This document shows positions 17,071-24,901 of a stretch of DNA of 64,000 nt, piece after piece. The stretch spans positions 87,167 through 151,166 of the forward strand of contig NZ_JAMHIW010000016.1 of assembly GCF_023896955.1 (NCBI RefSeq), read 5' to 3'. The notes below the pieces were generated by a model that did no database searches, was not told the DNA's origin, and saw only the letters and a list, made by a program, of their open reading frames with translations. The position numbers and the translations under genes are program-made. The first letter of the stretch is position 1; each line of letters begins with the position of its first letter. Source of the DNA: Micromonospora sp. RHAY321 (GTDB lineage: Bacteria > Actinomycetota > Actinomycetes > Mycobacteriales > Micromonosporaceae).

Positions 17071-17145
17071 AGCCCGCGCCCACCGACCTGCCGACCGGTT
17101 CGCCGCGCGAACCGCCCCCCGACACAGCAGACAAGGATGCCGCTC

Positions 17146-17802
17146 ATGGCACTTCACTCGCTCCGGTTCCGCCTGGTCGACTCACCGACCTCACTCGGTG
17201 CGAAGCGCCGGGCGCGGCGCGCCGCCTGGCTGTCGGACACGTTCCCGCACCTCGCCGAGATGAACGTCCTCGACCTCGGAGGGCGCGTGGAGAGCTGGGC
17301 CCGGGTGCCCGTCCGTCCGGCGCGCGTCCACGTGGTCAACCTGGAGCCGCTGCCGTCGGAGCTGCCCGACTGGGCCGAGGCGGACCACGCCGACGCCTGC
17401 GAGCTGCCCAAGAGCATCCTCAGCCGCCGCTACGACCTCGTCTTCAGCAACAGCGTGCTCGAGCACGTGGGCGGGCACGAACGCCGCCGGCGCATGGCGG
17501 AGGCGATCCGCGAGCTGGCGCCCGCGTACTGGGTGCAGACGCCGTACCGGTACTTCCCGGTCGAGCCGCACTGGGTGGCGCCCGGCATGCAGTTCCTGCC
17601 GGTGCCGGCGCGCGTGGTCGTGGCGCGCAGGTGGCCGTTGGCCTACACCCCGGGCAAGTCGTACGAGGCGGCCATCCGGCAGGTCCTCACCACGGAACTG
17701 ATCGGCCGGGCGGAGATGCGGCACCTCTTCCCGGACGCCACCATCCGCAACGAGCGGCTGTTGGGCCTCACCAAGTCGCTGATCGCGCACCGGGGCTCGT
17801 GA
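17146..17802 (+). CDS. SAM-dependent methyltransferase (class I)
   Basis: This protein of about 218 residues has a Rossmann methyltransferase core: MNVLDLGGRVESW as a weak motif I, HVVNLEPL as the second strand, the acidic HADACELP, and DLVFSNSVLEHV as motif IV. It fits type 11/25 methyltransferases that modify small molecules or sugars. I prefer ATG 17146 because AAGGA (17133-17137) lies eight bases upstream; ATG 17137 would overlap that site. It closes the polysaccharide locus and may O-methylate a sugar. The glycine-rich loop is atypical (GGRVES), so the assignment is by overall pattern. Confidence 0.65.
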   Translation: MALHSLRFRLVDSPTSLGAKRRARRAAWLSDTFPHLAEMNVLDLGGRVESWARVPVRPARVHVVNLEPLPSELPDWAEADHADACELPKSILSRRYDLVFSNSVLEHVGGHERRRRMAEAIRELAPAYWVQTPYRYFPVEPHWVAPGMQFLPVPARVVVARRWPLAYTPGKSYEAAIRQVLTTELIGRAEMRHLFPDATIRNERLLGLTKSLIAHRGS

Positions 17803-17914
17803 CGGCTTCCGCGCCGCCCGACGCGGCCCGGCCCGGCAGCCGCCGGTCGTCCGCAGGGCGGGACGCGGCGGGCAGCGCACCGGGCCGGTGGCCCGCCGTG
17901 ACAGACTGACCGCT

Positions 17915-19093
17915 GTGTTGCGCTGGTTGACTGCAGGTGAATCGCACGGCCCCGCCCTCGTCGCGCTGCTGGAGGGCGTGCCGGCCGGTATCGAGGTGAC
18001 CACCACCGAGATCGCCGACGAGCTGGCCCGCCGGCGGCTGGGCTACGGCCGCGGCGCCCGGATGTCGTTCGAGCGGGACGAGGTCGAGGTGCTCGGCGGC
18101 CTGCGGCACGGCGTCAGCCTGGGCAGCCCGGTGGCGATCCGGGTGGGCAACTCCGAGTGGCCGAAGTGGCAGACGGTGATGGCCGCCGACCCGGTGGACC
18201 CCGACGAGCTCGCCCGGCAGGCCCGCAACGCGCCGCTGACCCGTCCCCGGCCCGGCCACGCCGACCTGGCCGGCATGCAGAAGTACGGCCACACCGACGC
18301 CCGGCCGATCCTGGAGCGCGCCAGCGCCCGGGAGACCGCCGCCCGGGTCGCCGTCGGCACGGTCGCCAAGGCGCTGATCCGCCAGGCGCTCGGCATCGAG
18401 ATCGTCTCGCACGTCGTCGAGCTGGGCCCGGTGGCCGCGAAGCCCGGGCTGCGCCCCACCCCGTCCGACGCCGCCCGGATCGACGCCGACCCGCTGCGCT
18501 GCCTCGACCCGGAGGCCAGTGCCCTGATGGTCGCCGAGGTGGACGCCGCGAAGAAGGCCGCCGACACCCTCGGCGGCGTGGTCGAGGTGCTGGCGTACGG
18601 GGTGCCGCCGGGCCTGGGCAGCCACGTGCAGTGGGACCGCAAGCTCGACGCCCGGCTCGCCACCGCGCTGATGTCGATCCAGGCGATCAAGGGCGTGGAG
18701 ATCGGCGACGGCTGGCAGCAGGCCCGCTCCCGTGGCTCCGAGGCGCACGACGAGATCATCCCGTCGGCCACCGGTGTCCGCCGGGTCACCGACCGGGCCG
18801 GCGGCCTGGAGGGTGGCATCACCACCGGCGAGCCGCTGCGGGTCCGTGCCGCGATGAAGCCGATCTCGTCGCTGAACCGGGCCCTGGCCACCGTGGACAT
18901 CACCACCGGTGAGCCGGCCACCGCGATCAACCAGCGCTCGGACGTCTGCGCCGTGCCGGCCGCCGCGGTGGTCGCCGAGGCGATGGTCGCGCTGGTGCTG
19001 GCCGAGGCGGCCACCGAGAAGTTCGGCGGGGACTCGGTCGGCGAGATTCGCCGCAACCTGACCGGCTACCTCGACGCGCTGGTCATCCGCTGA
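17915..19093 (+). CDS. aroC: chorismate synthase
   Basis: This 392-residue enzyme converts EPSP to chorismate using reduced FMN. The family signature RWLTAGESHGPAL opens the protein, RPGHADLAGMQKYGHTDARP is the conserved central motif, and ERASARETAARV the third. The GTG at 17915 gives the standard N-terminus (MLRWLTAGESHG). No Shine-Dalgarno is visible. A CAGACT hexamer ends eight bases upstream, so the mRNA may be leaderless. The stop overlaps the aroK ATG. Confidence 0.96.
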   Translation: MLRWLTAGESHGPALVALLEGVPAGIEVTTTEIADELARRRLGYGRGARMSFERDEVEVLGGLRHGVSLGSPVAIRVGNSEWPKWQTVMAADPVDPDELARQARNAPLTRPRPGHADLAGMQKYGHTDARPILERASARETAARVAVGTVAKALIRQALGIEIVSHVVELGPVAAKPGLRPTPSDAARIDADPLRCLDPEASALMVAEVDAAKKAADTLGGVVEVLAYGVPPGLGSHVQWDRKLDARLATALMSIQAIKGVEIGDGWQQARSRGSEAHDEIIPSATGVRRVTDRAGGLEGGITTGEPLRVRAAMKPISSLNRALATVDITTGEPATAINQRSDVCAVPAAAVVAEAMVALVLAEAATEKFGGDSVGEIRRNLTGYLDALVIR

Positions 19094-19596
19094 TGGCGCC
19101 GGTCGTCGTGCTGGTCGGCGCGCCCGGCTGCGGCAAGACCACCGTCGGGCGGGCGCTCGCCGAGGCCCTCGGGGTGGAGTTCCGCGACACCGACACCGAC
19201 ATCGAGGCGATGGCCGGCAAGCCCATCCCGGAGATCTTCATCGACGAGGGTGAGGAGCACTTCCGTACCCTCGAACGGGCCGCGGTGGCCGCGGCGCTCG
19301 CGGCCAGCCCGGGGGTGCTCGCTCTGGGCGGTGGCGCGGTGCTGGCCGAGGAGAACCGGGCCGCCCTGGTCGGGCACCGGGTGGTGCACCTGTCCGTCGA
19401 GCTTCCCGACGCGGTGAAGCGGGTCGGGCTCGGTGCCGGTCGGCCGTTGCTCGCGATCAACCCACGGGCCACCCTCAAGCACCTGATGGACCAGCGCCGG
19501 CCGCTCTACGCCGAGGTGGCCACCGTGACGGTGCGCACCGACGGTCGGCCCCCGGAGGAGATCGTCGCCGAGATCACCGAGCTGCTGTCCCGCTGA
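19093..19596 (+). CDS. aroK: shikimate kinase
   Basis: This 167-residue P-loop kinase makes shikimate 3-phosphate. Walker A is GAPGCGKTTVG near residue 10, followed by RDTDTDIE (shikimate and Mg binding), FRTLER and the LALGGGAVL segment. The lid arginine lies in AGRPLLAI. Length is normal for the family. The ATG overlaps the aroC stop, and a hairpin follows the gene directly. Confidence 0.95.
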   Translation: MAPVVVLVGAPGCGKTTVGRALAEALGVEFRDTDTDIEAMAGKPIPEIFIDEGEEHFRTLERAAVAAALAASPGVLALGGGAVLAEENRAALVGHRVVHLSVELPDAVKRVGLGAGRPLLAINPRATLKHLMDQRRPLYAEVATVTVRTDGRPPEEIVAEITELLSR

Positions 19597-19599
19597 GGC

Positions 19600-19632
19600 C
19601 GGCCCGCCCGGCCGATCGACCGGGGCGGGCCG
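19600..19632. terminator. bidirectional hairpin between aroK and the hydrolase gene
   Basis: CGGCCCGCCCGG pairs with CCGGGGCGGGCCG with one bulged base, giving a very GC-rich stem between two convergent genes. It could end transcription from both sides. Confidence 0.6.
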
Positions 19633-19643
19633 ACCCGTCCTCC

Positions 19644-20372
19644 TCAGCCGCGAGCGACGGTGTCGAGCACGTCGGCCAGGGCCTTCGGCTCGCTGAGCAT
19701 CGGCCAGTGCCCGGTCGGCAGCTCGAACAGCCGACCACCGGTCAGCCCGGCGAAGAACGGGTGTCCCTCGCCGATCATCTGTTCCACCACCGTCAGCGGG
19801 AAGGTGCTGGCCACCAGCGCGGTCGGCACCGGACGGCCGCCGGTGCGCCGCACCGGGTCGGTCGCCGCGCGCAGGGGCTGCGGGGTGGCCCGGGCGCGCA
19901 GCAGGGCCAGGGTCGGTTCGTCCAGGCCGGCCAGGTTGGCGGGGTCGGCCGCCGGGTCCCACGCCGGCGGCGGCAGCAGGTGACCGGTGCCGATCGCGGC
20001 CCGCAGCGCCTCCTGCTCCTCCGGTGGCACCGTGTCGAACTGCGCCGTGCCGTCCGGCAGCGGCCCGCTCTCCACGTAGACCACCCGGGCGATCCGGTCC
20101 GGGATGCGGTCCGCCGCCTGGGCGACCGGCATGCCGCCGCCGGAGTGCCCGACCAGCAGTACGTCGTGCAGGTCCTCGACCTCGATCAGCCGGACGATGT
20201 CGGTGGTGTGCGTCTCCAGCCCCACCTCCGGTCCGGCCAGGTGGTCCCGCTCGGCCAACCCGGTCAGCGTCATCGGGTACACCTCGTGCCCCTGCGCCCG
20301 CAGCGCGGCGGTCACCTCGCGCCATGCCCAGGCACCCAGCCAGAACCCCGGTACCAGCACGAACGTCGCCAT
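19644..20372 (-). CDS. alpha/beta hydrolase
   Basis: This 242-residue protein has the alpha/beta-hydrolase fold order. An oxyanion-region FVLVPGFWLGAWAW lies near residues 4-17, the nucleophile elbow is GHSGGG with S77, and a C-terminal catalytic His is H222 in LPTGHWPML. The start ATG at 20372 is supported by AAGGAG seven bases upstream on this strand. The esterase-like family it resembles (PIR7/EstC group) acts on diverse esters and nitriles, so the substrate is open. It is transcribed divergently from the WYL-type regulator next to it, which probably controls it. Confidence 0.8.
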   Translation of the reverse strand: MATFVLVPGFWLGAWAWREVTAALRAQGHEVYPMTLTGLAERDHLAGPEVGLETHTTDIVRLIEVEDLHDVLLVGHSGGGMPVAQAADRIPDRIARVVYVESGPLPDGTAQFDTVPPEEQEALRAAIGTGHLLPPPAWDPAADPANLAGLDEPTLALLRARATPQPLRAATDPVRRTGGRPVPTALVASTFPLTVVEQMIGEGHPFFAGLTGGRLFELPTGHWPMLSEPKALADVLDTVARG

Positions 20373-20415
20373 CTGTCGCTCCTTCTCTCGGGTATGGACA
20401 CGACCGTACGATTGC

Positions 20416-20438
20416 AACCGGACAGAATCCGCCCGGTT
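20416..20438. promoter_or_regulatory. inverted repeat in the hydrolase/regulator divergent promoter
   Basis: AACCGG and CCGGTT form a perfect 6-bp inverted repeat separated by 11 bases, directly in front of the regulator's GGAGG. On the reverse strand TTGCAA (20418-20413) and TACCCG, spaced 17 bases, could be the hydrolase promoter. The repeat is a plausible operator for the WYL regulator. Confidence 0.45.
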
Positions 20439-20452
20439 TGGAGGAGTGGCCC

Positions 20453-21451
20453 GTGTCACATCCCGCCGCTCGCGTGCTGGGCCTGCTCGAACTGCTGCAG
20501 ACGCGGCACCGGTCGACCGCCGCCGAGCTGGCCGGCCAGCTCGGCGTGGACGAGCGGACCGTGCGCCGGTACGCCGCCACCCTGGTCGAGCTGGGCATCC
20601 CGGTCACCGCCGACCGGGGTCGTTACGGCGGCTACCGGCTGCGGCCCGGGTTCAAGCTGCCACCGCTGATGCTCACGGACGACGAGGCCATGGCCGTGCT
20701 GCTCGGTCTGGTCGTCGCCGAACGGGTCGGGCTGGGCACCGAGCAACCCGCCACCGCCACCGCCCTGGCGAAGATCCACCGGGTGCTGCCGGCGGCGCTC
20801 GCGGACCGGCTGGCCGCCGTGCAGGAGCACCTCGGGTTCACCCTGCGCCGACCCGAGCCGGGGCGGCAGCCGGCGTCGGGCACCCTGCTCACCCTGGCCT
20901 CGGCCGCCCGGCACCGGCAGCGGGTGGCGCTGGACTACCGCTCCTGGCGGGGCGAGCGGTCACACCGTGAGCTCGACCCGTACGGGCTGGTCTTCCACGC
21001 CGGCCGCTGGTACGTCACCGGCCACGACCACCGGCGTGGGCAGATCCGCACGTTCCGGCTGGACCGGGTCGACGCGGTGACGCCCGGCACCGCGACGTTC
21101 ACCGTGCCGGACGGCTTCGACCCGGTGGCCCGGGTGACACGGTCGCTGGCCGCCGTGCCGTACGCGCACGAGATCGAGGTGCTGCTGGAGACCGACCTGG
21201 TCGCCGCCCGCCGCCGCGTCCCGCCCAGCGTGGCCGAGCTGACCGCCACCACCGACGGCGTGCTGCTGCGCACCCGGGTGGAGAGCCTGCCCGGCACGGC
21301 CGCGTTGCTCGCCGGGCTGGGCTGCCCGTTCACCGTGCGACACCCCGACGCGCTGCGCGCCGCGGTGGCCGAGCACGCCCGGCTGCTTGCCGAGTGGGCC
21401 GCCCGGCCAGCAGGTGGGCAGCTACCCTCACCGCGGCCCCCGCTGGACTAG
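20453..21451 (+). CDS. WYL-domain transcriptional regulator (DeoR/YafY type)
   Basis: This 332-residue protein starts at GTG 20453 behind GGAGGAG. Residues 1-60 form a winged helix-turn-helix (STAAELAGQLGVDERTVRRYAATL). The linker GYRLRPGFKLPPLMLTDDEAMA is typical of the family. Residues about 150-215 form the WYL domain (LDPYGLVFHAGRWYVTGHDH...RTFRLDR), and the C-terminal 100 residues the WCX extension. Such regulators sense small ligands. It sits divergent to the hydrolase, and its stop TAG lies within a TAGGCT hexamer that may be the aroB promoter. Confidence 0.88.
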   Translation: MSHPAARVLGLLELLQTRHRSTAAELAGQLGVDERTVRRYAATLVELGIPVTADRGRYGGYRLRPGFKLPPLMLTDDEAMAVLLGLVVAERVGLGTEQPATATALAKIHRVLPAALADRLAAVQEHLGFTLRRPEPGRQPASGTLLTLASAARHRQRVALDYRSWRGERSHRELDPYGLVFHAGRWYVTGHDHRRGQIRTFRLDRVDAVTPGTATFTVPDGFDPVARVTRSLAAVPYAHEIEVLLETDLVAARRRVPPSVAELTATTDGVLLRTRVESLPGTAALLAGLGCPFTVRHPDALRAAVAEHARLLAEWAARPAGGQLPSPRPPLD

Positions 21452-21454
21452 GCT
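21449..21454 (+). promoter_or_regulatory. -10 hexamer for a leaderless aroB transcript
   Basis: TAGGCT ends seven bases before the aroB ATG and includes the stop codon TAG of the upstream regulator. No Shine-Dalgarno precedes aroB. This fits a promoter that gives an mRNA starting at or next to the ATG. No good -35 is visible. Confidence 0.45.
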
Positions 21455-21461
21455 GCCGGCG

Positions 21462-22541
21462 ATGGACGAGGTGACCCGGATTCCCGTCGGCGGCGAACGG
21501 CCGTACGACGTGCTGGTCGGACGCGATCTGCTGGACGCGCTGCCCGGGCTGCTGCCCGGCGCGACCCGAGCGGCGGTGCTGCACGCGCCCCCGCTGAAGG
21601 CGCTGGCCGACGCGATCGGCGAACGGCTGCGCGCCGCCGGCGTCGAGCCGCTGCCGATCGAGGTGCCTGACGCCGAGGCGGGCAAGCACATCGACGTCGC
21701 CGCCGCGTGCTGGGACCGGCTCGGCTCGGCGGGATTCACCCGTACCGACGCGGTGGTCGGGGTCGGCGGTGGCGCGGTGACCGATCTGGCCGGCTTCGTC
21801 GCGGCCTGCTGGCTGCGCGGCGTGCGCTGGGTGCCGGTGGCCACGTCGCTGCTGGGCATGGTGGACGCCGCGGTGGGTGGCAAGACCGGGATCAACACGG
21901 CCGCCGGCAAGAACCTGGTGGGGGCGTTCCACCCGCCGGTCGGTGTCCTGGCGGACCTGGCCACGCTTGACAGCCTGCCCGCGACCGACCTGGCGGCCGG
22001 GCTGGCCGAGGTGGTCAAGTGCGGCTTCATCGCCGATCCGGCGATCCTGGACCTCGTCGAGCGTGACCCGGCCGCGGCCACCGATCCGCGCGGGCCGGTG
22101 GCCCGGGAGCTGATCGAGCGGGCGATCCGCGTCAAGGCCGACGTGGTCGCCGGCGACCTGCGGGAGTCGGGCCTGCGGGAGGTGCTCAACTACGGCCACA
22201 CGCTGGCCCACGCGATCGAGCAGGTCGAGGGCTACCGCTGGCGGCACGGCCACGCCGTCGCCGTCGGCCTGGTGTACGCCGCCGCGCTGGCCCGGCTCGC
22301 CGGCCGGCTGGACGCGCCAACCGCCGACCGGCACCGCAGCGCATTGGCCGCGCTCGGCCTGCCGGTGAGCTACCCGGCCGACGCCTGGCCGAAGCTGCTG
22401 GCCGTGATGCGGGTGGACAAGAAGGCCCGGGGCAGCCTGCTGCGCTTCGTGGTGCTGGACGGGCTGGTCCGCCCGGGGATGCTCGAGGGTCCGGACGACG
22501 CGCTGCTCGAAGCCGCCTACCGCGAGGTGGGTGGCCGGTGA
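21462..22541 (+). CDS. aroB: 3-dehydroquinate synthase
   Basis: This 359-residue NAD- and metal-dependent enzyme makes 3-dehydroquinate from DAHP. Family motifs seen are VVGVGGGAVTDLAGFVA, VPVATSLLGMVDAAVGGKTGIN, KNLVGAFHPP, and the metal ligands in AEVVKCGFI (Glu) and LNYGHTLAHAIE plus RHGHAVAVG (His). The ATG at 21462 gives the normal N-terminus. It overlaps aroQ by four bases at its end and is separated from aroK by the hydrolase/regulator pair. Confidence 0.96.
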   Translation: MDEVTRIPVGGERPYDVLVGRDLLDALPGLLPGATRAAVLHAPPLKALADAIGERLRAAGVEPLPIEVPDAEAGKHIDVAAACWDRLGSAGFTRTDAVVGVGGGAVTDLAGFVAACWLRGVRWVPVATSLLGMVDAAVGGKTGINTAAGKNLVGAFHPPVGVLADLATLDSLPATDLAAGLAEVVKCGFIADPAILDLVERDPAAATDPRGPVARELIERAIRVKADVVAGDLRESGLREVLNYGHTLAHAIEQVEGYRWRHGHAVAVGLVYAAALARLAGRLDAPTADRHRSALAALGLPVSYPADAWPKLLAVMRVDKKARGSLLRFVVLDGLVRPGMLEGPDDALLEAAYREVGGR

Positions 22542-22978
22542 GGGTGTACGTCCTGAACGGCCCGAACCTGGGCCGGCTGGGCACCCGCGAGCCGGCGGTG
22601 TACGGCTCGACCAGCTACGCCGACCTGGTGGCGCTCTGCGAGCGCACCGGCGAGGAGTTGGGGCTCGACGTGACGGTCCGGCAGACCGACGCCGAGCACG
22701 AGCTGCTGGGCTGGCTGCACTCCGCCGCCGACGAGGGTGCCGCGGTGGTGCTCAACCCGGCTGCCTGGTCGCACTACTCGTACGCGGTGCGGGACGCCTG
22801 CGCCATGCTGCGCGGGCCGCTGGTGGAGGTGCACCTCTCCAACATCCACGCCCGTGAGGAGTTCCGGCACCACTCGGTGGTCTCGGCGGTCGCGACGGGT
22901 GTGATCTGCGGGCTCGGTATTGACGGATATCGACTTGCTCTGCACCATTTGGCCGTTCGCGCCACGGCCGCCGACTGA
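22538..22978 (+). CDS. aroQ: 3-dehydroquinate dehydratase, type II
   Basis: This 146-residue enzyme converts 3-dehydroquinate to 3-dehydroshikimate. The signature VLNGPNLGRLGTREPAVYG holds the flexible-loop Arg and catalytic Tyr, NPAAWSHYS follows, and the catalytic His and substrate contacts lie in VEVHLSNIHAREEFRHHS. GTG 22538 overlaps the aroB stop as GTGA. The length is typical for the dodecameric type II enzymes. Confidence 0.95.
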   Translation: MRVYVLNGPNLGRLGTREPAVYGSTSYADLVALCERTGEELGLDVTVRQTDAEHELLGWLHSAADEGAAVVLNPAAWSHYSYAVRDACAMLRGPLVEVHLSNIHAREEFRHHSVVSAVATGVICGLGIDGYRLALHHLAVRATAAD

Positions 22979-23017
22979 AGCGCACCGAGCGGGGGTCGGG
23001 CGATTCGACGCAGCTAG

Positions 23018-23023
23018 TAGACT
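23018..23023 (+). promoter_or_regulatory. -10 hexamer upstream of efp
   Basis: TAGACT lies 38 bases before the efp ATG. The same hexamer occurs before metK, def and pheS. No clear TTGACN is present at the -35 position. Confidence 0.45.
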
Positions 23024-23061
23024 CGCAGGGTCTGTCCGCCAATTGATGATCAAGGCAGGAA

Positions 23062-23619
23062 ATGGCCTCCACCAACGACCTCAAAAACGGCCTGGTACTC
23101 AACCTGGACGGCGAGCTCTGGGCCGTCGTCGAGTTCCAGCACGTCAAGCCCGGTAAGGGTGGTGCGTTCGTGCGCACCACGCTGAAGAACGTGCTGTCCG
23201 GGAAGGTGGTCGACAAGACCTTCAACGCGGGCACCAAGGTCGAAACCGCGACCGTGGACAAGCGCACGATGCAGTACCTGTACGCCGACGGCGAGGATTA
23301 CGTCTTCATGGATCTGGAGACCTTCGACCAGATCACCGTCCCCGGCGGCACGGTCGGCGAGGCGGCCAACTACCTCCTCCCCGAGGCCGAGGCGACCGTC
23401 GCCACGCACGAGAGCGTCCCGCTCTACATCGAGCTGCCCACCAGCGTGGTGCTGGAGGTCACGTACACCGAGCCGGGTCTGCAGGGCGACCGGTCGACCG
23501 GCGGCAACAAGCCGGCCACCGTCGAGACCGGCGCGACCGTGCAGGTGCCGCTCTTCATCACCACCGGCGAGAAGATCAAGGTCGACACCCGCGACGGCCG
23601 TTACCTCGGCCGCTCCTGA
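23062..23619 (+). CDS. efp: elongation factor P
   Basis: This 185-residue factor rescues ribosomes stalled on proline stretches. The three OB/KOW-like domains are recognisable, and the loop that reaches the peptidyl-transferase centre is HVKPGKGGAF with K32 at its tip. The C-terminal signature VQVPLFITTGEKIKVDTRDGRYLGR is intact. No lysine-modifying enzyme gene is in the window. AAGGCAGGA precedes the ATG, and the stop overlaps nusB. Confidence 0.96.
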   Translation: MASTNDLKNGLVLNLDGELWAVVEFQHVKPGKGGAFVRTTLKNVLSGKVVDKTFNAGTKVETATVDKRTMQYLYADGEDYVFMDLETFDQITVPGGTVGEAANYLLPEAEATVATHESVPLYIELPTSVVLEVTYTEPGLQGDRSTGGNKPATVETGATVQVPLFITTGEKIKVDTRDGRYLGRS

Positions 23620-24053
23620 TGGCTGAGGGTCCCAAGCAGCAGATGCCGGCGCGCCGCAAGGCGCGCAAGCGGGCGCTGGACGTCCTCTACGAGGCCGACC
23701 TGCGGGACCGGCCCCCGGTGGAGGTGCTCGCCGGCTACCTCCAGCGGATCGAGAAGCCCGCACCGGAGCACCTGGGCTACGCGGTGGGCCTGGTCGAGGG
23801 TGTCGCCGAGCACCTGAACCGGATCGACGAGCTGATCGCCAGCTACGCCGAGGGCTGGACGTTGGAGCGGATGCCGGTGGTCGACCGCAACCTCGCCCGC
23901 ATCGCGGTCTACGAGCTGCTCTACGTCGACGAGATCGACGACGCGGTGGCGATCAGCGAGGCCGTCGAGCTGGCCCGGCAGATGTCCACGGACGACTCGC
24001 CGCGCTTCCTCAACGGCATTCTCGGGCGGATCGCCGAGTACGCCACCCGCTGA
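23619..24053 (+). CDS. nusB: transcription antitermination factor NusB
   Basis: This 144-residue all-helical protein binds boxA RNA and NusE in rRNA antitermination. The Arg-rich N-terminus (ARRKARKRALDVLYEADLRD) is the RNA-binding face. The C-terminal signature reads MPVVDRNLARIAVYEL, then DDAVAISEAVELARQMSTDDSPRFLNGILGRI (residues about 105-136). The ATG overlaps the efp stop. A strong hairpin terminator follows 23 bases after its stop. Confidence 0.95.
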   Translation: MAEGPKQQMPARRKARKRALDVLYEADLRDRPPVEVLAGYLQRIEKPAPEHLGYAVGLVEGVAEHLNRIDELIASYAEGWTLERMPVVDRNLARIAVYELLYVDEIDDAVAISEAVELARQMSTDDSPRFLNGILGRIAEYATR

Positions 24054-24076
24054 GCCACCGCTCAGCTCCCGTACGA

Positions 24077-24112
24077 CGAAAGGGCCCGTGCCGGATGGCA
24101 CGGGCCCTTTCG
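24077..24112. terminator. strong bidirectional terminator between nusB and bldD
   Basis: A perfect 16-bp stem (CGAAAGGGCCCGTGCC pairing with GGCACGGGCCCTTTCG) around a GGAT loop lies between the convergent nusB and bldD genes. The A- and T-rich ends give both strands a short run of T after the GC stem. Confidence 0.88.
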
Positions 24113-24125
24113 GTGGATCGACTGC

Positions 24126-24614
24126 TCAGGAGGCGAAGAACGCCCGCGGGTCGGCGACCAGCACACCGTGCTCGGTCAGCCGCTCGATCAGACCCGACGG
24201 CGAGGCGTCGTAGACGATCGCGAGCGCCCGCAGGTCGTCGGCGCGGATGGAGAGCACCCGGCCGTTGTAGTCACCGCGCTGCTGCTGGATGGCACGGGCG
24301 TAGCGGGCGACGTAGGCCAGGTCCTCGGAGGCCTCGTCGTAGAGCCGCTCCAGGTCCAGGACGATCTTGCTGGTTGGCTCGTGACGGACCCCACTGCCGT
24401 CGGGCAGCAGCTCCGAGACGGGGACGCGGTAGAACTCAGCCAGCTCGGCCAGGCGGGACACCGTCACGGCCCGGTCGCCGCGCTCGTACGAGCCGACCAC
24501 CACGGCCTTCCACCGCCCGTTCGACTTCTCCTCCACGCCCTGCAGGGACAGACCCTGCTGCTGGCGGATGGAGCGCAGGCGGGCGCCCAGCGACTTGGCG
24601 TATTCAGAGGGCAT
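24126..24614 (-). CDS. bldD: developmental regulator BldD, cyclic-di-GMP-responsive
   Basis: This 162-residue repressor has an N-terminal Xre-type helix-turn-helix (about 6-70, with LGARLRSIRQQQGLSLQGVEEKS as its first two helices read in two parts, 9-20 and 21-31). The C-terminal domain carries the c-di-GMP signature RxD-x8-RxxD intact: R113-G-D115 and R124-A-D-D127. In Streptomyces, a tetramer of c-di-GMP joins two BldD molecules so that they repress sporulation genes. Conservation of all four residues suggests the same here. Its own promoter reads well on the reverse strand. A GGDEF protein is encoded at 50095. Confidence 0.95.
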   Translation of the reverse strand: MPSEYAKSLGARLRSIRQQQGLSLQGVEEKSNGRWKAVVVGSYERGDRAVTVSRLAELAEFYRVPVSELLPDGSGVRHEPTSKIVLDLERLYDEASEDLAYVARYARAIQQQRGDYNGRVLSIRADDLRALAIVYDASPSGLIERLTEHGVLVADPRAFFAS

Positions 24615-24667
24615 TCGGACACTCCCAGTGCTGCTCGGGGTTCTCCCGTCGATCGCTACGGAGCGTG

Positions 24668-24696
24668 ACGGTACGGGGATTGCGACACCTGGTCAA
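24668..24696 (-). promoter_or_regulatory. bldD promoter
   Basis: On the reverse strand TTGACC (24696-24691), a 17-base spacer and TACCGT (24673-24668) make a good sigma-70-type promoter ending about 54 bases before the bldD ATG. Confidence 0.6.
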
Positions 24697-24708
24697 GTGG
24701 TCGTGACC
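24691..24708. promoter_or_regulatory. inverted repeat over the bldD -35 region
   Basis: GGTCA and TGACC form a perfect inverted repeat separated by eight bases, and one arm is the -35 of the bldD promoter. It is a candidate operator, possibly for autoregulation, but does not match the published BldD box closely. Confidence 0.4.
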
Positions 24709-24788
24709 TTACCGTTGGGGAGCACGGGGGGAGTTATCCCCATTCGTCGGCCTGATCCGATGATCAGCGGCCGCCGTCCATCGGCCCG

Positions 24789-24803
24789 GTGACCACTGGT
24801 AAC
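24789..24803. promoter_or_regulatory. partial BldD-box-like palindrome at the pyrR promoter
   Basis: GTGACCACTGGTAAC has the outer half-sites of the BldD box (TnAC and GTnA, five bases apart), although the centre differs. It overlaps TAACGT (24800-24805), a likely -10 for pyrR, so a bound regulator could affect the pyr operon. Confidence 0.3.
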
Positions 24804-24859
24804 GTGGCGTGAAGCCCCGGCCCACGTCCGCCCCCGGACCGGCCGGAGGTGCCCGACAT

Positions 24860-24896
24860 CCTTTAACGACCCGTCCCGTGAGGCGGGGAAGGAGGT
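24860..24896 (+). promoter_or_regulatory. PyrR-binding RNA hairpin overlapping the pyrR ribosome binding site
   Basis: CCTTTAACGACCCG at the 5' side and CGGGGAAGGAGG at the 3' side fold into a stem-loop with a CCGTGAGG-type tip. The 3' arm contains the AAGGAGG ribosome binding site of pyrR, six bases before its GTG. In mycobacteria PyrR with UMP represses its operon by binding such an RNA. The sequence supports the same translational block here, with no terminator needed. Confidence 0.75.
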
Positions 24897-24901
24897 CCGC
24901 C

